Source: Liopterus haemorrhoidalis
Taxonomy: Eukaryota > Arthropoda > Insecta > Coleoptera > Dytiscidae
Length of the DNA: 64,000 nucleotides
Direction of reading: 5' to 3'
Assembly: GCA_963971575.1 (NCBI GenBank)
Contig: OZ020611.1
Location: 226,106,260 to 226,170,259 of the forward strand
Shown here: positions 24,038-35,999 of the stretch, piece after piece
Position numbering within the stretch: position 1 is the stretch's first letter
How the letters are laid out: the number at the start of each line of letters is the position of its first letter
The notes under the pieces: generated by a model
Database searches by the model: none
What the model was told of the DNA's origin: nothing
The model's input: the letters and a program-made list of their open reading frames with translations, nothing else
Translations under genes and position numbers: made by a program

Positions 24038-24934
24038 ATACAAAGTGTTCATTTTAATTTGTTCACTGTTATCACTCTTGTTACCACAATATTTCAATAA
24101 AATTAATATAAATTTAAATTGCAATTTTCTCAATTATTTTGTAATTTAAGGGTATGATTTATTTATATCATTAATTTCAGAATAAAAAACTGTTGAATAA
24201 ACTAAAAACAATTGTGTCTTCCCATTTAAAATAAGAAAGTAGTAGGTACAACTTTTTGAAAAAAAAAAATACTGTGTTTGAAAAAACTTACGTAAATATA
24301 TACGTAGATACTTTAATATGTGTGTTTATCAAATAATAATAATAGTAATATTTATTATTATTTTTTAATATTTATTTATTTAAATTAATCCTATATGTAA
24401 ATTAACGGCTGAATACTTTTTTTTAAATTTTAACATGGATTTTGTCAACTTTGTGCTATAACATTTTTAGCCCACACCTTGTAACACAGAGAGGTTGCAA
24501 TATATTTTTATAACAATTGTAATACAAAGCTCTCATGTAAGCTCTGTAAACGTAGATGATATAACGAAAAGTATTTTTTTAAATCTTCACTATGATACGA
24601 TTTAGTCAAATATATTTTGACTTTAATTGTTGTCTACAAGACAGGCTAGTCTAATAAAATAAAATAAAGGAATTGGGTACATGGCTGTGAACCGAAACAG
24701 CGAAAACAGAATCTTTTAGGAGTTTAGTTTTTTCGAAAGATATCACATTTTTTAATTAAAATTTTCATGTGGGGTAGTAAATGAAAACTTAATAATTAGA
24801 TTAGTTGTTGAAAAAAGTGGGGGCCTAGTCATTCAGTATTTGGACCCTAATTGTGACAATTTCGTTCACTAGATAGTTGTATTGATAGTACATATTGTAT
24901 AACCTAACCCTGCGAGACTTAATTCGTTACAGAA
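24038..24934. other. intron stretch, no gene seen
   Basis: AT-rich sequence without recognisable coding or mobile-element structure. Confidence 0.5.
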
Positions 24935-25190
24935 GCTATCAAGAGAAAATTGCAAGTATTTGCAAATCGATGTCTTCGAAGAATCCTTCATATTTATTGG
25001 CCCTGTAAAATAACAAATGCAAAATTTGAGGAATTGGCCAAATAGACATAAAAACATGTAAAGGAAAAAGTATGTTTGGAAAGTATGTTTGCACAATCTT
25101 CGAAGAGCTCCTAGCTTGATGTGCTGCCATGCAGTAGCATACAATCCACAAGGCAAGAAGAGAAGAAGATGTTCCAAGAAGTCATGTCGT
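24935..25190 (+). pseudogene. LINE reverse transcriptase C-terminal fragment
   Basis: The + strand reads LQVFANRCLRRILHIYWPCK and ITNAKFEELAK, then after frame changes YNPQGKKRRRC. This is the recognisable tail of a widespread arthropod LINE reverse transcriptase (LRRIL.I.WP...NPQGKR.RG). Only about 250 bp remain, with stops between the blocks. Confidence 0.7.
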
Positions 25191-25399
25191 CGATCAGAAT
25201 TGTCAGAGATAAATGCATGGGGCTCTCAGAAACAAGATAAAAGACTACAATAACATCACTAACTTGAAGTCAATGGCAGATAAACGAGGTAGATGGAAAT
25301 TTTTTATTGACAACCTCTTAACTTGTTATAAGGAGTCCAAAGTCTCCCGATGATGGGCGAGACATGACAACGATGATAATTCCAAGAACTATTCTACTG

Positions 25400-25623
25400 C
25401 AGTCTGGATAAATAAAATGGTTGATTGGTTTCGCCGATTCACAAGTGGTGATTGTGATTTTCTCGATAGACAACGGCCAGGCCAAAAAGTGCGGAGATGA
25501 ACAACTGTTAGTATTATTGGAAGAAAGCCCGGCTGAAACATTCAAAGAATTGGCTCAACAGCTCAAAGTCGATAAATCAATCATTTCACGACGTTTGCAA
25601 GCCATGAGAAAGATCCGAAGATA
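25400..25623 (+). pseudogene. mariner transposase N-terminal fragment
   Basis: Frames give VDWFRRFTSGDCDFLDRQRP, then after a one-base shift GDEQLLVLLEESPAETFKEL and AQQLKVDKSIISRRLQAM. This is the linker and second helix-turn-helix of mariner DNA-binding regions. It stops after KIRR. No catalytic part is seen. Confidence 0.7.
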
Positions 25624-26699
25624 AGGCAGATGGCTGATAATATAATAAGTGGAAGAGATGCGGTTCGCTAATATTGGACTTTGACCTCCATTAAATTATC
25701 TCACTATAGTTATCGATACTGTGTGTTGCGACCACTTGAGTCGCAAAACTATTCAAAATTACCGCTTTCGGTAATTTTTATGAATTCTTATTTTTCATAT
25801 ATAATTCTAGCGTTCATTGTATGAACCTCTAGAATCTTGTATAATTCTGTCTGAGACGGCGACTACTCGATTGTCTTTCATCGAGAACAGACGTCTTTTG
25901 AGTTTTTTTTTTTTCATAATATCTAATATACTGTGTTTCGAGTTTACAAAGACGAGGCTGCGAGCTATTTGGTAAACTAGAATTTGTGCTTGACCACATT
26001 CGGGATCTACGTTTTTTACAAGGAAAAAACCCCCGTTTTGGATCGCGTCGAGAAGAGTTATTTTGATATTTTTCACCAAAAGGATATCTACATATCTATA
26101 AAGTTCTCAAGTAGCGTCTGTTTGGAACTACCAAATATCCAGACGAGAACCAGGAGAACCTAGACCACTCCAGAAGTTGGGCCAGTAATCAACCGACATC
26201 GGCGATTCCACCAGGATATTGTAGAGTCCGATTGTGGATAACTGAAGCCAACTTCTGTATATGTACTCCACGCGAAGTATTTTTCCGTATTTTTATACGG
26301 AACGCGTGAGTACACATTTCAATTCATATTTTTTCATTGTATTTTGACGCGCCGCATAGTTCAGTACCTGTGCGTGCGCACATTGTTAATTTTGCCACTT
26401 GTTAATTTAGATTCTGTAAATTGTAAATTGAATATTAATTTGTGTATAGTTTCTCACCCCAATGTATTTGGTTGTGTCGGGGAGAAACATATATTTGTAA
26501 AACTTTCATCACCCGTCTACCAGGTGATCCATTATTTATACTAATTTCCGCTACATTTTCCCCAATTAATTTTTGTTTGTTATAAAAATTATTCAAAATA
26601 ATTTTTCGTGTTACTCAGAGCAGTTCTACGATATCAACGGCTGATTAGGGATTCAAGAGGACAGAATTGTGTTATTACTCCACCAAAACCACTGTGTGG

Positions 26700-27260
26700 G
26701 CCCCTTCGAATACCTCTACTCCCAGGGAAAACTAAACCACATGTAATAAGTCTCCAAGCATAACCCCTTGGGGTGAAATACGTCTGAACCCTGCCTGTCC
26801 TTTTTTATGTTTGTGAGTATAACTCTGCTCTGAAGTAACGCGCCCCCCTTTTTCAATTATTTACCTGCAATTCTGCTGCAGGTTAAATCCACACATCACA
26901 AATTTCTCAGCAGAACCGTTTATTGGTCACCACGTGTGGCTGGTCCTACGATCTTAGTCGTAGACCTATGTGACGCCGCGACGCCTGCGTCTCTCCTACG
27001 AAACCAGCGCAACGGGCGCCACACTGTGGTTGTTATCTACTCTGGTTTACTACTTTCCTTCAGTATCTGTGATGTCTTCTCTCGTTCTCATTAGATCGTT
27101 TAGCACGAAACCTAAAAAGGTTCAACTTTTCGCGATTTTCGCTGTACATCGAGTTTAACTCACCGTATGAGATATAATTACGATTTATGTAGGAAGTCTC
27201 TACTTGTGTTTCCTGGCAATTAACATATGATTTTAACATATGATAATCCATCGTATATCA
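26700..27260 (-). mobile_element. possible LTR-retrotransposon leader and LTR relic
   Basis: On the minus strand TGGCGCCCGTTGCGCTGG (27004-27021) resembles a tRNA primer-binding site, preceded by AACCACAGTG and followed about 75 bases later by ACACGTGGTGACC, similar to leaders of some insect LTR elements. No second LTR, gag or pol was recognised. This may be coincidence. Confidence 0.3.
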
Positions 27261-27834
27261 TAAAATAAAAAGAGAAAGAACATGATGTCAAAAGATATAA
27301 TCAAGTCAATTCCTCAGTCATTACCATGGTAAACTGTTAAACATCCTGATTAATTCTCACAAATAAAATAACACAGGTAGAAATATATGTTATGAAAATG
27401 AGTTAGCCGTATAAACAGTGGTTGCAATAATTCATTCCAATTTAATACACGATGTTTTGACAGTGTACATCGTAGTTTGCTGTGGTGGAACGTTACACAC
27501 GTACAAGATGCGAGGCGTTAAAAATTCATGTCAATTTATCGCCTACAAGTCAAGACGAGCTCACAAATAAAAAACAACAAATTACTCAACGAAATATGTT
27601 GGGAGGTATGCATATACGGAGAAGGAAGATTTTCCGAGAATTTTAAGATCGTTTTACGTGAATTATGATTTTATTTTTGCTTTACTTCTGTAAGTGAATG
27701 ATGTACATAATTTGACCTCTTTTACACGTTTTACACTTTTTAAAAGGAATGAAATGAATGCATTTAAATATCCTGGCCATATTATTATCCACAGTTTGAT
27801 ATTTTAATAAAATTTAGGTTTGGAGGAGAAGAAA

Positions 27835-28598
27835 TATAGCTTGTTTCTTGGGTTTAGGTGGAACTAAATTTTCAATTCTAGTAACTTTTACCGATTAAGT
27901 AATGATTTTGATCATTTTCTTATTCACTTGAAACCATAATTTACAAAAATGAAAATTCCAGTTAGTTCCGCCTAATACCCTTTTCACACTAGATCTTTAA
28001 GACGAGTGAACTTAAAGTTCACCGATGTTTAAGATCGGTATGCTTTCACACTTGATGTTTAAATCTCTGGTGCTGTCATCAGCTACAGTAATTTTGTCCT
28101 TAAGTTACCGTCATGAAATTACCAGTTTTGAACTGTCTGCGCAGACGCACATTTTGAATTATTATAAACAATTAAGGATATTTCATTTCATTCTACAATA
28201 AAGACACTACAATAAAGAATATATTACACCTGTATTAACATGTAAGTCGATACATTTTATCTCAATTATTGTAGCTCTGTATTTTATTAAACACACTATT
28301 AAAATAAATAATTTTATTATAACAATAAGTATAAACTTCTTATAACGTCGATATAATACAGTATTCTTGTTTATGATAATATAAAATGTTGACAGCACAA
28401 ATTCAAGGAGTATTTTTTTATAATAGAAATTAAGTTGGCAATGCGTACGAAGTTTAAGACGCAGATCTCTGTCTTAAACATCGGTCGTGTTTAGACGAGG
28501 CCGTACGGTTTCACATTAGCGTTTAAAGATACATTCACTTTAACATCCGATCTTAAAGATCTAGTGTGAAAAGGGTATAAACGTTTCGAATAACCAAA
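27835..28598. mobile_element. MITE family A, copy interrupted by 602-bp element
   Basis: Left end TTTAGGTGGAACTAAATTTT, right end AGTTCCGCCTAA then, after the insert, ACGTTTCGAATAA. Removing 27976-28580 restores a right end equivalent to that of the 17410 copy. Confidence 0.7.
27976..28577 (-). mobile_element. 602-bp TAA-flanked element, copy 1
   Basis: Ends TACCCTTTTCACACTAGATC and the exact complement on the other side. TAA duplicated at 27973-27975 and 28578-28580, compatible with PIF/Harbinger-type insertion. Same length as the copy at 38880-39481 and about 98% identical by eye in the regions compared. The 63-codon frame at 28207-28398 recurs in the other copy because the DNA is the same; no transposase motif. 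Confidence 0.8.
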
Positions 28599-29080
28599 CA
28601 ACTAATTTTATTTTAACCTGCCTTTAGTCTTGAAGTTTTTAACGTACCAAATTAGTTTTGAAGATCGCAATAAAATAATAAAAGTTAGGGAACTCATAAA
28701 ATTACAATAGAAGTGATATAACTAGGCGTGTCAACCCATAGCCGTAGGCATTAGTTTTTCATATTACTTATCTTACTTTGAGGATTAACAAAAACAAGTA
28801 TACTAATTTATAGTTGGTACTTAAACTTATGTATGCGCCACTGACCGTTGACTGTTTACAACGTGGTTGTAAACATGAACCCTAGTTCTTTTGTAGTTTA
28901 ACAATGTGATTATAGTTACACGGGATAATTGTTTTATGCCGATCTTCAAAAGTAATACGGTATGTTCTATAACTATATACAAGAATATCACAACTTCTTT
29001 GAATATCGTAATAATATAATTAGCAAATGTCTGTATGTATTGTCGGTAACATTTGACGTCTAATTTTCGTAAGGTTCCAG

Positions 29081-29190
29081 TGATTGGTTAACTGAGGACA
29101 TCCTGTCTCTTTATTGGCTGACAGGTAACACCCTCTCCTATGATTGGCTAACTGGTGATATCCTGTCCCGTGATTCGCTGACCTGATATT
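29081..29190. repeat. 30-bp tandem array of inverted CCAAT boxes
   Basis: Three full units of exactly 30 bp and a partial fourth. Units start TGATTGG, TTATTGG, TGATTGG and TGATTCG, followed by (C/T)TAACTG or CTGAC, and end in CCTGTC or CCTCTC. ATTGG is the complement of the CCAAT core. Confidence 0.7.
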
Positions 29191-29399
29191 ATTTTGATAA
29201 AATAAAAAAATCATGTGAGGCCACCACAGGACCGACCGTTATCACAAAGTACTTCAAAGTCTAAAATACATTCTAGCAGCAGAGTAGTTATTATTGTAAA
29301 AGAAAATAACTTATTATATTAAGTTCACAATTTTCTAGTGTGTATTTATAATTTACGATAACCATGGAAACGTACCTGCATACATACAAAAAAAAATAT

Positions 29400-29790
29400 A
29401 TATCTCAAATAAAAGTTGTTAGTTATTGCTTTTATAGCAACTTTTGGTAAATAATTTTTTTCGAAATATTTCTCTGCTGTGAAATATTTGCAAAAGTCTT
29501 AAAACCAACACGAGTAAACTCCCATTTCTAGTTAACCGATTTCTACCAAAAGTTGATCAACTGCCATTGATGACAAAAGCTTAAATATGAAGTATCATAA
29601 AAAGCCTTTTAGCCGCATTTGCTCTGCACGTGTACACAGGCCGCCGGACAGACAGACAGACACACAGACAGACAGACAGACAGAGCGATAGACATCATGC
29701 TAAAAATAGTCAAAACGTTATGTAGGGACCTCATTTCGTGGAGATCCATCGAAATCTCGAAATGTCAAAATCGGTAAAAAAAGATTGCCC
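29400..29790 (+). repeat. (CAGA)n-bearing repeat family C, copy 2
   Basis: Contains AAACTCCCATTTCTAGTTAA, AGCTTAAATATGAAG, the GCACGTGTACACAG word, a (CAGA)n tract at 29648-29690, then CATCATGCTAAAAATAGTC and CGAAATGTCAAAATCGGTA. Same order as at 37100-37650. Confidence 0.7.
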
Positions 29791-30114
29791 AAGTTAATAC
29801 AATAAAAAAATCATCGTTAAAATGGTGCCTTAATGCGGCAACTTTGGTCTAAATTAAACGACCTCGTATCTCTTACCGTTCTCGAGATCGCCATGCTTAA
29901 CAAGTTGTTTGGGATACTCTGTATATTGAATATTCTTCTAAATAAATTGTAAAAATCTACATATGTGAATATCACGCATGTCTATGCATTTAGTTTAGTA
30001 ACTATTGCGGTAGTGCGGACAAGACTATCAGTATTGAGCACCCGGTATTTATATAAATATATTTTTATCGTAACTCTTTGTACTTACGAAAAAATTTATT
30101 TTTTACACTTAACC

Positions 30115-31143
30115 CGAGGTGTGTAAATTAAGTAACCGGGCTAATTTTTTTATTTATTAATTTTTGTATTCGAATAGAATTACAATTCAATATTGTCTCC
30201 CTCAAAATAACTTTCTTGGAAAGCCACATAGCGATGAGGACGGTTCTTCCAATTCTCATAGCAGTGCTGGTACTCGGATACTGGATTAGCTTTCAGCTGG
30301 TCGGTTACGGACGTTTGAATGTTTTCGAGTGTCCCAAAATGACCTCCCTTGAGGTGCTTTTTCAATCTTGGGAAGAGGAAAAAGACTCAAGTCAGACGAA
30401 TAAGGAGGCTGAGGAGCGACAGGAATGTTTTTACTGGCAAAAAACTATTTTATTTAAATTACACAATCCTCATAGCATTGCTGGAACTCGGATACTGGAA
30501 TAGCTTTCAGCTGGTCGGTTACGGGCGTTTGAAGGTTTTCGACTGTCCCAAAATGACGTCCCTTGAGGTGATTTTTCAATCTTGGGAACTCGTTTATTGA
30601 AATTACAGATTTTTCTCATCCCCAATTCATTGGTCAACATTTGATGAAGAGTAGTGTGATTCAAATTCAACTCTTCCTCGATCATTCTGACTGTCAACTG
30701 ACGATCTGAACGCACAAGATTAGATTATGTCGACATTTTCATCGGTTTTTGAAAATGAAAGCCTTCCGCTACGTGATTCATCTTCAATCAACTCGTTTCC
30801 TTATGAAAATGCCATAAACCACCAAAAAACCTGGGTCCTTGACAAAACAATGTCTCCGTAGGCCTGCTGAATTTTGCAAAAGTTCCCGTCGCACTGTGTC
30901 CAAGTCTGAAGCAAAACCTGACAGCACACCGTTGCTCGAAATGAATGTCACTCAATTTTAGAACGCACTAGAAAAAACTATTTCACGAAAAAAATCGCTA
31001 TGGACAACAAAATTATTCTAGCGAGTTCAAACTCGTACTGAAGACGTCTCATACGTTCACCTGCCGCCCTTCCAAGTCCCGCGTCCCAAATATTTCCAGA
31101 TTAAACGCTGTTGCCAGACCGATTACTTAATTTACACACCTCG
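30115..31143 (-). pseudogene. mariner element, deleted and internally duplicated
   Basis: Inverted termini start CGAGGTGTGTAAATTAAGTA at both ends. TA follows the right end, but the left flank is CC. Minus-strand frames give QAYGDIVLSRTQVFWWFMAF, IEDESRSGRLSFSKTDENVD, VRSDRQLTVRMIEEELNLNH, TTLHQMLTNELGMRKIC, then a jump to the C-terminal HRYVAFQESYFEGDNIEL. The catalytic core is missing. A segment of about 115 bp (30240-30370) is repeated at 30475-30595 with about 90% identity. Confidence 0.8.
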
Positions 31144-32139
31144 TATGTGGTACTACAAGAAATTTTTGAATTCATAGATTAAGGGACGAAAAAGATATTC
31201 AAAAATTGTTCAGCAGTGGAATGCTCTGTTGGCCTCTTTCATTTAGTAAATATCTGCGAAATACTGAAATGTGTGAAAATTCACTATATTTTATGGCCAA
31301 TTGCGACTAATTTTGTAGATAGTATTCCTGTAAAAATTAAAATTAAAACATTTCAGAATATGTTTAAAAATTAAAATTCCCTACTTTACAAATTAAATTT
31401 AACTAGTTAAAATAAACTCTTTTTACTTTTAAAAGCCCAAAAAGAAAGTCCCAATTAACGCCCGCCGCTGTAAACAAGTATAAAATAACTCAGTATGTCT
31501 CACGTGCAAAAATAAAACTCAATTTAATTTTGTCGAAACGTGAACATGCGCAAAAGCTTAAAACAAAAAAAGAAACAATACAAAAAAACATACTTCAACT
31601 GAATGACTGAACAACAAAAGAACGTTAATACTTCAGATGAGAATCAATTTAGTTAAATTTACGTTGTAATCTTTGTAACATTACTATTTTTTGAGTCAGT
31701 GACAGAATATTAATTATTTGGTTTCGTAAAGCTACAGTTGGCAATGTAGTAATTAAAAAAGATGTGCAGTTTTTGCGAATGCTGCGCCTCTTTTAATAGA
31801 ATTGGGAACTAGATTGCTTGCGGTGAGATTAAGCAGTTTGAAACGATAAATATTTTCCTCAAATCGCGTTTTAATCTGGTTATGTTTTGCTTTGATTACG
31901 AATTTCTGGTTTTTATTTCAATTCGGTTTGCTATTTTTGTGTCCTGAAATTTTTAAATTAAATTTGTAAAATCTAAAGTTTATTATTTAGGGTTTAGTAA
32001 GCGAAACCAAGAATCTTGTGCTACTCTGTCTGTCTGTTAGAATTTATGGGTAAAGGATTAGCTCTAGAAAGTTGAAATTTAGCTTGCGTATACAGTTCAT
32101 TGGGCCGCTTATAAGAAAAATAATAATACTTAATATGAA
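31144..32139. other. intron stretch with a family B terminal fragment
   Basis: 31215-31290 repeats the end of the tRNA-bearing family (TGTTGGCCTCTTTCATTTAG, TGTGAAAATTCAC). The remainder is AT-rich with no gene seen. Confidence 0.5.
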
Positions 32140-33260
32140 AAATTTATGTGAAGTGAGAATTTTCACACATTTCAGGCTTTTGTAGGTATTTAATAATTGC
32201 AAGAAGCCAACAGCTCTTGGAATAATGTAATAATTTTTTCCATAATCACATCAAAATCAACAGATTATTTGATAATCATTTTTATTGGTTATTTGAGTAC
32301 TTAAAGCTTCAATTAAATTTATTAAACAAAACTTAAATAATTTGCAAAATTCGCCACAATAAAATTTAAATTAATAAATCCCAGCGATTTTATCTGCATT
32401 TGCTTCGTATTCAAATCTTCATTAAATTAATTAGAAATATATCGATAAATGGTTCTTTTTTAGGATTTTGTAGGTATGACCACCAAAAAACCTTTATAAC
32501 GTCACTCATGTGTCTGTCTAACTGTCTGTCTACCTGTACAGTAGAAATTGTAGCCAAACGGCTGAACATAGAAAGTTGAAATTTGGTATACTTGTACAAC
32601 TTTTTAACCCACATATAGTAAAACTATAAAGAGTTCAAACAAATATAGCGCGGGAGAAATATAAACAAATATGTATTTAATAAAAAAATACATATATTTT
32701 TAAAAATTTGAGTGGCATACCAAATGAAACTTCTTAATGCGTGGATCAATAGACAATTTTTTTTTTGGAAAATTAATTTTTTTATTTGAATTTTGCCAAA
32801 AATGTGTCAAAAAACTTATGTCCCTCACACTATCTCCCAAAGTGACTGCTCGAAAAATCTAAAAAAAAAATCTCCTTAATGAACATTGATGGGAACCGAA
32901 ATAGTTCAACGGGAATTTTTGATCAGATAAATTTTTCGAATTTTTTTTTTGTCGTTGATAAAAAAAAAATGTAAATGTCTTGTGTGGTATCAAAAGAAAG
33001 CTCATAAGATGTAGATTACGAAACGATAGATAGTTTATTGAAATTCGTTTCTTTTAACACGAATTTTAACAAAAATGTGCAAAAGTTCTTGTCCCGCACC
33101 CTTTTGCCAAAAAGGGTTAAACTAAAAATCAGAAAAAATCATAGGTACTGTATATTGATCTGAGCCGGAATCGTACGAGAGGAATTTTTGATCAGATTGT
33201 GGTTCTGAAAAATATGGCAGTTTTTGTGTTTTAGAAAAAATTAATTATTTTTTTAATTCA
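32140..33260. repeat. mosaic of family B-related fragments with (CTGT)n
   Basis: Begins ATGTGAAGTGAGAATTTTCA, like the full-length copies, but diverges after about 75 bp. 32455-32620 has TTAGGATTTTGTAGGTATGA, CTGTCTGTCTACCTG and AGCCAAACGGCTGAA; 32880-33200 has two copies of the CCGGAAT.GT..AACAGGAATTTTTGATCAGAT block. No tRNA-like module found. Confidence 0.55.
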
Positions 33261-33441
33261 TGGTTAAATTATAGCTAATAATGTTATGGATTTTTTGTAT
33301 TTATAGCTAAGATAATGCGTGTATTTTTTTGGAATTAAAAATATTATAAAAATAATATATTTTTTTAATAGTTGCGAACTGAGTTACTCACACCACACCA
33401 CACTACACTCTACTCTGTAAAATATTTCTTATTAATCTCTT

Positions 33442-33815
33442 CCCAGCAAACATTTTTATACGGGCCAGTACTGGTAAAGCACATACTCCCCGGCATTGAA
33501 AGTAACGGGCCAGTACCCCGGTGTCCCCGTGGCCGTTACTGGCCCATTGATGTATCAGTTGCCGGCCCAGCAACGGTAAAGTGCAAAATAATCGCATTAG
33601 TTGCAAGATTTATTTCTGATGGTTTTAAGTAAAAAGTATGAGTGAAGAAGAGTGCTTATAAAATGCTGGTAAAGTACTTCGTATAGGCGGAATGCGAAAT
33701 ACAAATGTGAAGTACATTATTAATACTGGCGTTGCACTTACTTTTGGTGCCAGTAATTTACCAGCATAAAAGCAGTTAGCCGGCATTCGGCCGTTAGTTG
33801 AATGTTTGCTGGGTT
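33442..33815. mobile_element. CCAGCAAACATT MITE, most complete copy
   Basis: 374 bp with ends TCCCAGCAAACATTTT and, in complement, AACCCAGCAAACATTC. The interior is rich in GGCCAGTA, CCGGCATT and CTGGTAAAGT words, making it clearly less AT-rich than its surroundings. The two overlapping 67- and 86-codon frames on opposite strands reflect the palindromic composition, not genes. Confidence 0.7.
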
Positions 33816-33894
33816 AGTTCTCAAATAACGAATAAAAGTGATTATCAAAAAAAAAACTGTTGATTTTGATGTGATAAATATACCTAGATATCCA

Positions 33895-34255
33895 ATATAT
33901 TATGTTGGCTTCTTACACCTATTAAATACCTTGAAGATGTGTATAAATTCACACTTCACTTAAATTTGTTTGCATTTCAGAAATGTATTTCTAACTATTA
34001 ACATTGTGATATTAGATTAATTTCCTACTATAAATGATTTATTTCTCTTTGATACCTTAAAAACAAAAAACTAAATTAATTCAAATAATAGGTTGAATCA
34101 TAACCTATAATAGTAGGCGGAACTTACTGCACTCGATTTTCAACTCATTTTTTAAACATTTTTAGTTTCAAAGGATGACACACTAACTTATAGCACTAAT
34201 ACAAAAAAAAAAACAACATTATTAGCCATAATTTAGCCATGAATTAAAAAATGAT
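33895..34255. repeat. family B terminus joined to long-repeat fragment
   Basis: TGTTGGCTTCTTACACCTAT and ATAAATTCACACTTCACTTA match the family B end. The following blocks TTTGATACCTTAAAAACAAA and ATAATAGGTTGAATCATAAC match 10929-11150 and 36260-36330. Confidence 0.5.
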
Positions 34256-34269
34256 TAATTTTGTCCAAA

Positions 34270-34470
34270 ACACTAAAACTTACGACGTTATTGCACTCAC
34301 GACGTGATTGCTCTCAGGACGTGAATACACACACGACGTGTCACGGCAAAAATTTTATCACGCTCAATCACGCACGAGAAAAAAATATTAATCACGTTCA
34401 ATCACGTCTTCATCGTGAACGGCCGTGTCACGACGTGACACGGAAATTTCACTTCATGCGTCCATCACTA
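34270..34470. mobile_element. hAT-like end with CACGACGTGA words
   Basis: Repeated CACGACGTGA, TCAATCACG and GTCACGACGTGACAC words, followed by CGTCCATCACTAG. In complement this reads TAGTGATGGACG, similar to a hAT-type terminus. The duplication and opposite end were not resolved. The 86-codon frame here is not a gene. Confidence 0.45.
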
Positions 34471-35696
34471 GTGCAAACTATCTCAAAGACTAACTGCAGG
34501 AACATTTTAATTCGAGGTTAATTGAAATTAATGAACTAACACATATCTGAGTAAAATAGCATTAGAATGCTACATTTTATGGACTACAAAAGTCTAAACG
34601 ATAATTTACTGCAAATTTACAATCCATTTCAACTTATAATAACACTAAAAATAATTCTGAACTATTTCAATTAATGTTTTACGAGAAACATTTTCTACCA
34701 GAACCAATCAAATTTATAAACCCATTTGTAATGGAAAAAGCAAAAAACACTACAACATTTAAGAACCGTATATAATTATATTTAAAAATGTATTTCCGTT
34801 AAATTTTAATAACTTCTACCCTGCTTTAACACAGGGGTGTATTTGGGATAAAATTCAATTAGTTCAAAATAATGACGCAATTAGGAATGCGTACATCTAG
34901 GTAATAGTAATTTTGTTAGTAAATTTTTGAGAAAAAAATCAATATTTGGATTCTATTAACAACATTCAAAGTTCAAGTCTTAGTAAGAGAGGGGTCCCAA
35001 AATAAAGTTTGTATACTCTATCTCTGAAAGACTGATAGAAATAAATCATTTTGTCAGGCAGTTACCAGTGGCGTGCACATTTGAAACACGTTTAAATTGG
35101 TTTTGTGTATTTCTATATTACTATTTATCATTTTATTAAACGCACGCCTGTGACCATATTTATCATATCATTAAACACACCCCTGTGACCATATTTTTCC
35201 TCAAAATTTTAGGGTCATATTTTTATGGCCTATTGTGTTTAACCCTAGTTCGTATTTCCATATACTATGTGCGGCACACTCGGTTGTTTTTAACAATATT
35301 TCGTTTCGAACTATTCATATTTTGTCGCTTTTGTTTTACCGCTTCTGTGTGATAATACAATAACTTTTTACAAATAATAAATTTTATTACTATCAGTCTT
35401 TCGGAGATAGAGTATAACAGATAATAAAGTTTGCAACAGATAATAATCTGCGTTTACACTATGCCAAATGGCTTTGACAATCGGCAGAGCCGTTCTCACT
35501 GTCAGCTCAGAGTAGAGCGCATCAGTCTTTTATCTGGCTTCTTCAGCATAAGGATAGTAACCTTCAAACTCTGTATTTGCAAGCCGCTTAGCACAGTTGG
35601 CATATCCACACTATGAGTGTCGGCGCGGTTTTCTTTGATCCAGACCACCATAAGTCGGTTTGTAATTGGTATACCGCGCGGCCTGTTTTCCTAGGT
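34471..35696. other. intron stretch, no gene seen
   Basis: No coding domain recognised. A near-duplicate sentence (CACGCCTGTGACCATATTT and CACCCCTGTGACCATATTT) occurs at about 35145-35200, a short local duplication. Confidence 0.5.
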
Positions 35697-35901
35697 CAAG
35701 GGTCGGCAGACCGCGGCTCGCGAGCCACATACGGCTCTTTGAGGACATTCGTGTGGCTTTTCAAATGAAGTTGATAAGGAAAAAAAAAATTTTTAAATTC
35801 AAAATTCATGTATTAAAACAAAATTATGGCTCTTTAAAATGTTTCCAAATGCCGTAAAGGGTGAATTTGACTCTTTAGCTTCTAAAGTTTACCGACCCCT
35901 G
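35697..35901. mobile_element. hAT-type MITE (CGGCTCGCGAGCCACAT)
   Basis: 205 bp with ends CAAGGGTCGGCAGACC and, in complement, CAGGGGTCGGTAAACT, and inner CGGCTCGCGAGCCACAT then ACGGCTCTTTG. Such sequences are typical of non-autonomous hAT families in animals. The candidate 8-bp flanks TCCTAGGT and CCTTAGGC agree at only five positions, suggesting age. Confidence 0.65.
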
Positions 35902-35999
35902 CCTTAGGCCATGAACTGTGCATATTGGCCCATGACTTATTCGGTTTTGCCAATTGACCTAATGCGGATGCAGCTTTAGAAATCTTAGCTAACAACTAT

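Noticed and set aside
29081..29190. CRISPR-like 30-bp repeats
   Set aside because: Units are contiguous without spacers; this is a short tandem repeat.
13797..33632. Opposed 65-86 codon frames at 13797-13994, 33372-33632 and 53117-53466 as a conserved gene
   Set aside because: They lie in copies of a palindromic MITE and appear on both strands with rearranged order, so the conservation is at DNA level.
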